Origin: Gossypium raimondii
Taxonomy: Eukaryota; Streptophyta; Magnoliopsida; Malvales; Malvaceae
Length of the DNA: 64,000 nucleotides
NCBI RefSeq assembly: GCF_025698545.1
Contig: NC_068571.1
Coordinates: forward strand, 47,463,733-47,527,732
Direction: 5' to 3'
Shown: positions 62,110 to 64,000 of the stretch, piece by piece
Position numbering within the stretch: position 1 is the stretch's first letter
Layout of the letters: every line of letters starts with the position of its first letter
Made by a program: the position numbers and the translations under genes
Notes under the pieces: model-generated
What the model was told of the DNA's origin: nothing
Databases searched by the model: none
What the model saw: the letters and a program-made list of their open reading frames with translations, nothing else

Positions 62110-64000
62110 GAATCTAAAGTACCCAATGGTGGTTATTGAGTAGCAGAAACAGTTAATCTTCCCGGCAAAAAATACTTGAATATGACAATTTCATCATAAC
62201 TACTCGTGTAGTTGTTGTATTAATGATAATTAGATGCATTACACTCTATTAGTAATTCAAGTCTCGATTGAGCTATATTTTTATAGGTAAAAATTTATTT
62301 TAATCACTCATTTAAAATGATTATTCAAAATTTTTTTAAGTTATTGGACTGTTAAAATTGTTATTGTATGATCTTTTCTAGATGCATCGCCTCCACCATT
62401 TGAAAGCTCTCCATCTCTTTTTCTACCGTTCAGTTTTTTTTCTTCATAAAACAGTTTTGAACGTCATGAATCTGTGAACCAAAAGACAAACAACTTTCTT
62501 CTTCAACCTTTGACATTGATTGTCAGATCGACTTAGATCTAAGATATGTTCTTTTTCTCATCGATGGGTACTGATCCACCATATCGATCGTCGAATCTTT
62601 TCTTAGAGCTTGCTAATCTAACTTTAAAAAAAAAAAACTTTAATAGTCTAGTGGCTTAAATAAAAACTTTTAAATAGTTCTGTGGCCATTTTGTTACTTT
62701 TTAAAGTTGAGTGACCAAAACGTAAACTTACTAATAGTTTAGTGACCTTGGGTGTTGCTTACTCTAATGATAAATAGATACATCTCTATTAGTAATTGAA
62801 GTCTCGATTGAGCTATCAATTTACACTTAAGGTAATTAAACTATTAGTAAATTTACGTTTTGGTCACTCAACTTTAAAATTTTAAAAAATAGTTATTGAA
62901 TTATTCTAAAGTCAGCTTGAATCTAAAGAATGTTCTTCTACTGGTCATTGGGTACTAATATGTTGTACTACAATCATTAAATCGCCGCTTGGAGTTCTTT
63001 AACTGAACTTAAAAAAAAAATTTAACGACTTAGTGATTTAAATAAAAATTTTAAAATAATTTCATGAGCATTTTGTAGTACAAAAACATAAAATCCCTTA
63101 AAAATTTAGCGACATTTTTGTAATTGGCCCTAATTTTAAATTATATTATGCACGCTCGGCCACCATGATTGAATAATTGCATGGTTTAATAGTAAAACTT
63201 CTGACTTATCTTTTCATATAAGATTCATCAGCGAAGTCCCATCAACTTTTTTGTTAGATTTGGATTTTCATCTTACAATATATGTGGTAATGAAAATTAT
63301 GAAACTTTTGAAATAGTTATAGTATTATACCTTTTAATACGAAATATTGTTATTTATATAATATAATTTTTTAAAATAAAATATTTATAGAAAAAACGAA
63401 TACAATACTGTTTTGAAAGCAAAATCGAATAGAAAATAAAAATATTTTTTAAAATAAAATTTAGAATTTCAAGAGTTTCAATTCTATGCTATCAATACTT
63501 CTCCCCAAAAATTGAAAACATTAAAAGTAAAAATAGTTAAATTTCAGAATTTTTTAAGAACTGATATGATGAAAGATCATCCTTACTAAAGATATTATAT
63601 TGGAATTAACTCTTTAATTTAATTATTTGAGGGTAAACAATCAATGTGTCATCATCAACTTCACATCAGCAACCATGTGGATGACCCAACGGACCTCTCC
63701 TTTCTCTCTCAATATATTTATATTCCGTTAACTGTCTAATTTGTTTACTTTTCCCTTCATTAAGAATATACAATGATCTTGAAATGGTAAGCTAGAAGGT
63801 TTAGTTAATCATATAATAATACTGTTACACCTCGCTATGTTCACTCCGGCGGTGCAAATAGATCCCCAAGAAGACCCTTACGTGACAATCAATACCTATT
63901 CATTAACTTTCACATCAATACTAGGTCCCATTTGAGATGACTTAAAATTTATAGTAACAATACTCTATCTAAACCTATGACACCAAACCACTTGTCTCTG
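62110..64000. other. Upstream intergenic DNA with M2-family repeats
   Basis: Two M2 copies (about 62290-62765 and 62825-63135) share atcg.cttag.gcttgctaa, aataaaaactttta and gtgaccaaaacgtaaa with the copies at 1240 and 36010. The right end (63135-64000) is AT-rich. The last 180 bases are more mixed and unidentified. Confidence 0.45.

Overview
This is a nuclear chromosome segment from a flowering plant. The protein-coding genes have short exons with GT-AG introns and plant-type products. The gaps between genes are very AT-rich and filled with MITEs, one solo LTR and old plastid DNA insertions. Protein similarity and repeat style suggest a Malvaceae member, most likely cotton (Gossypium). That placement is inference, and I cannot tell diploid from polyploid.

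Layout, left to right. (1) A plastid rRNA fragment (about 1.0-1.2 kb) lies 3' of a complete four-exon glyoxysomal malate synthase on the minus strand (1.8-6.5 kb). (2) An intergenic stretch of about 7.5 kb follows. (3) A complete five-exon plus-strand cyclin-dependent kinase of the CDKG/PITSLRE class (14.6-16.7 kb) has a triplicated non-coding tandem repeat behind it. (4) A minus-strand array of a peroxisomal 4-coumarate:CoA ligase-like gene (4CLL9 type) contains a 5'-truncated pseudogene with exons 2-6 only (19.9-22.5 kb), an intact six-exon, 555-residue gene ending in SKL (26.5-33.3 kb), and a copy reduced to exon 1 (38.2-39.3 kb). A second plastid insertion (rrn16-trnI region) lies just upstream of the intact copy. 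(5) Between 34 and 44 kb there are several palindromic MITE or fold-back elements. (6) A single-exon secreted subtilase lies at 44.3-46.6 kb on the minus strand. (7) A small mitochondrial pyruvate carrier gene (MPC1) lies at 49.8-51.3 kb on the minus strand, with a likely non-coding leader exon near 52.4 kb. (8) A 2.6-kb solo LTR has a perfect 5-bp target duplication (53.0-55.6 kb). (9) A five-exon O-fucosyltransferase-like gene lies at 59.1-62.0 kb on the minus strand.

The genes do not form an operon or an obvious pathway cluster. The order CDKG1, 4CLL9, O-fucosyltransferase matches what I recall of adjacent Arabidopsis loci (At5g63370, At5g63380, At5g63390), so it looks like conserved microsynteny interrupted here by transposons and two extra genes. 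Malate synthase and 4CLL9 both end in a PTS1 signal and work in peroxisomes (glyoxylate cycle; jasmonate-precursor or fatty-acyl CoA activation). I found no clearly new molecular system. The most interesting features are the asymmetric decay of the 4CLL9 array, a conserved GC-AG intron in it, the two plastid rRNA-operon insertions and a large fold-back element.
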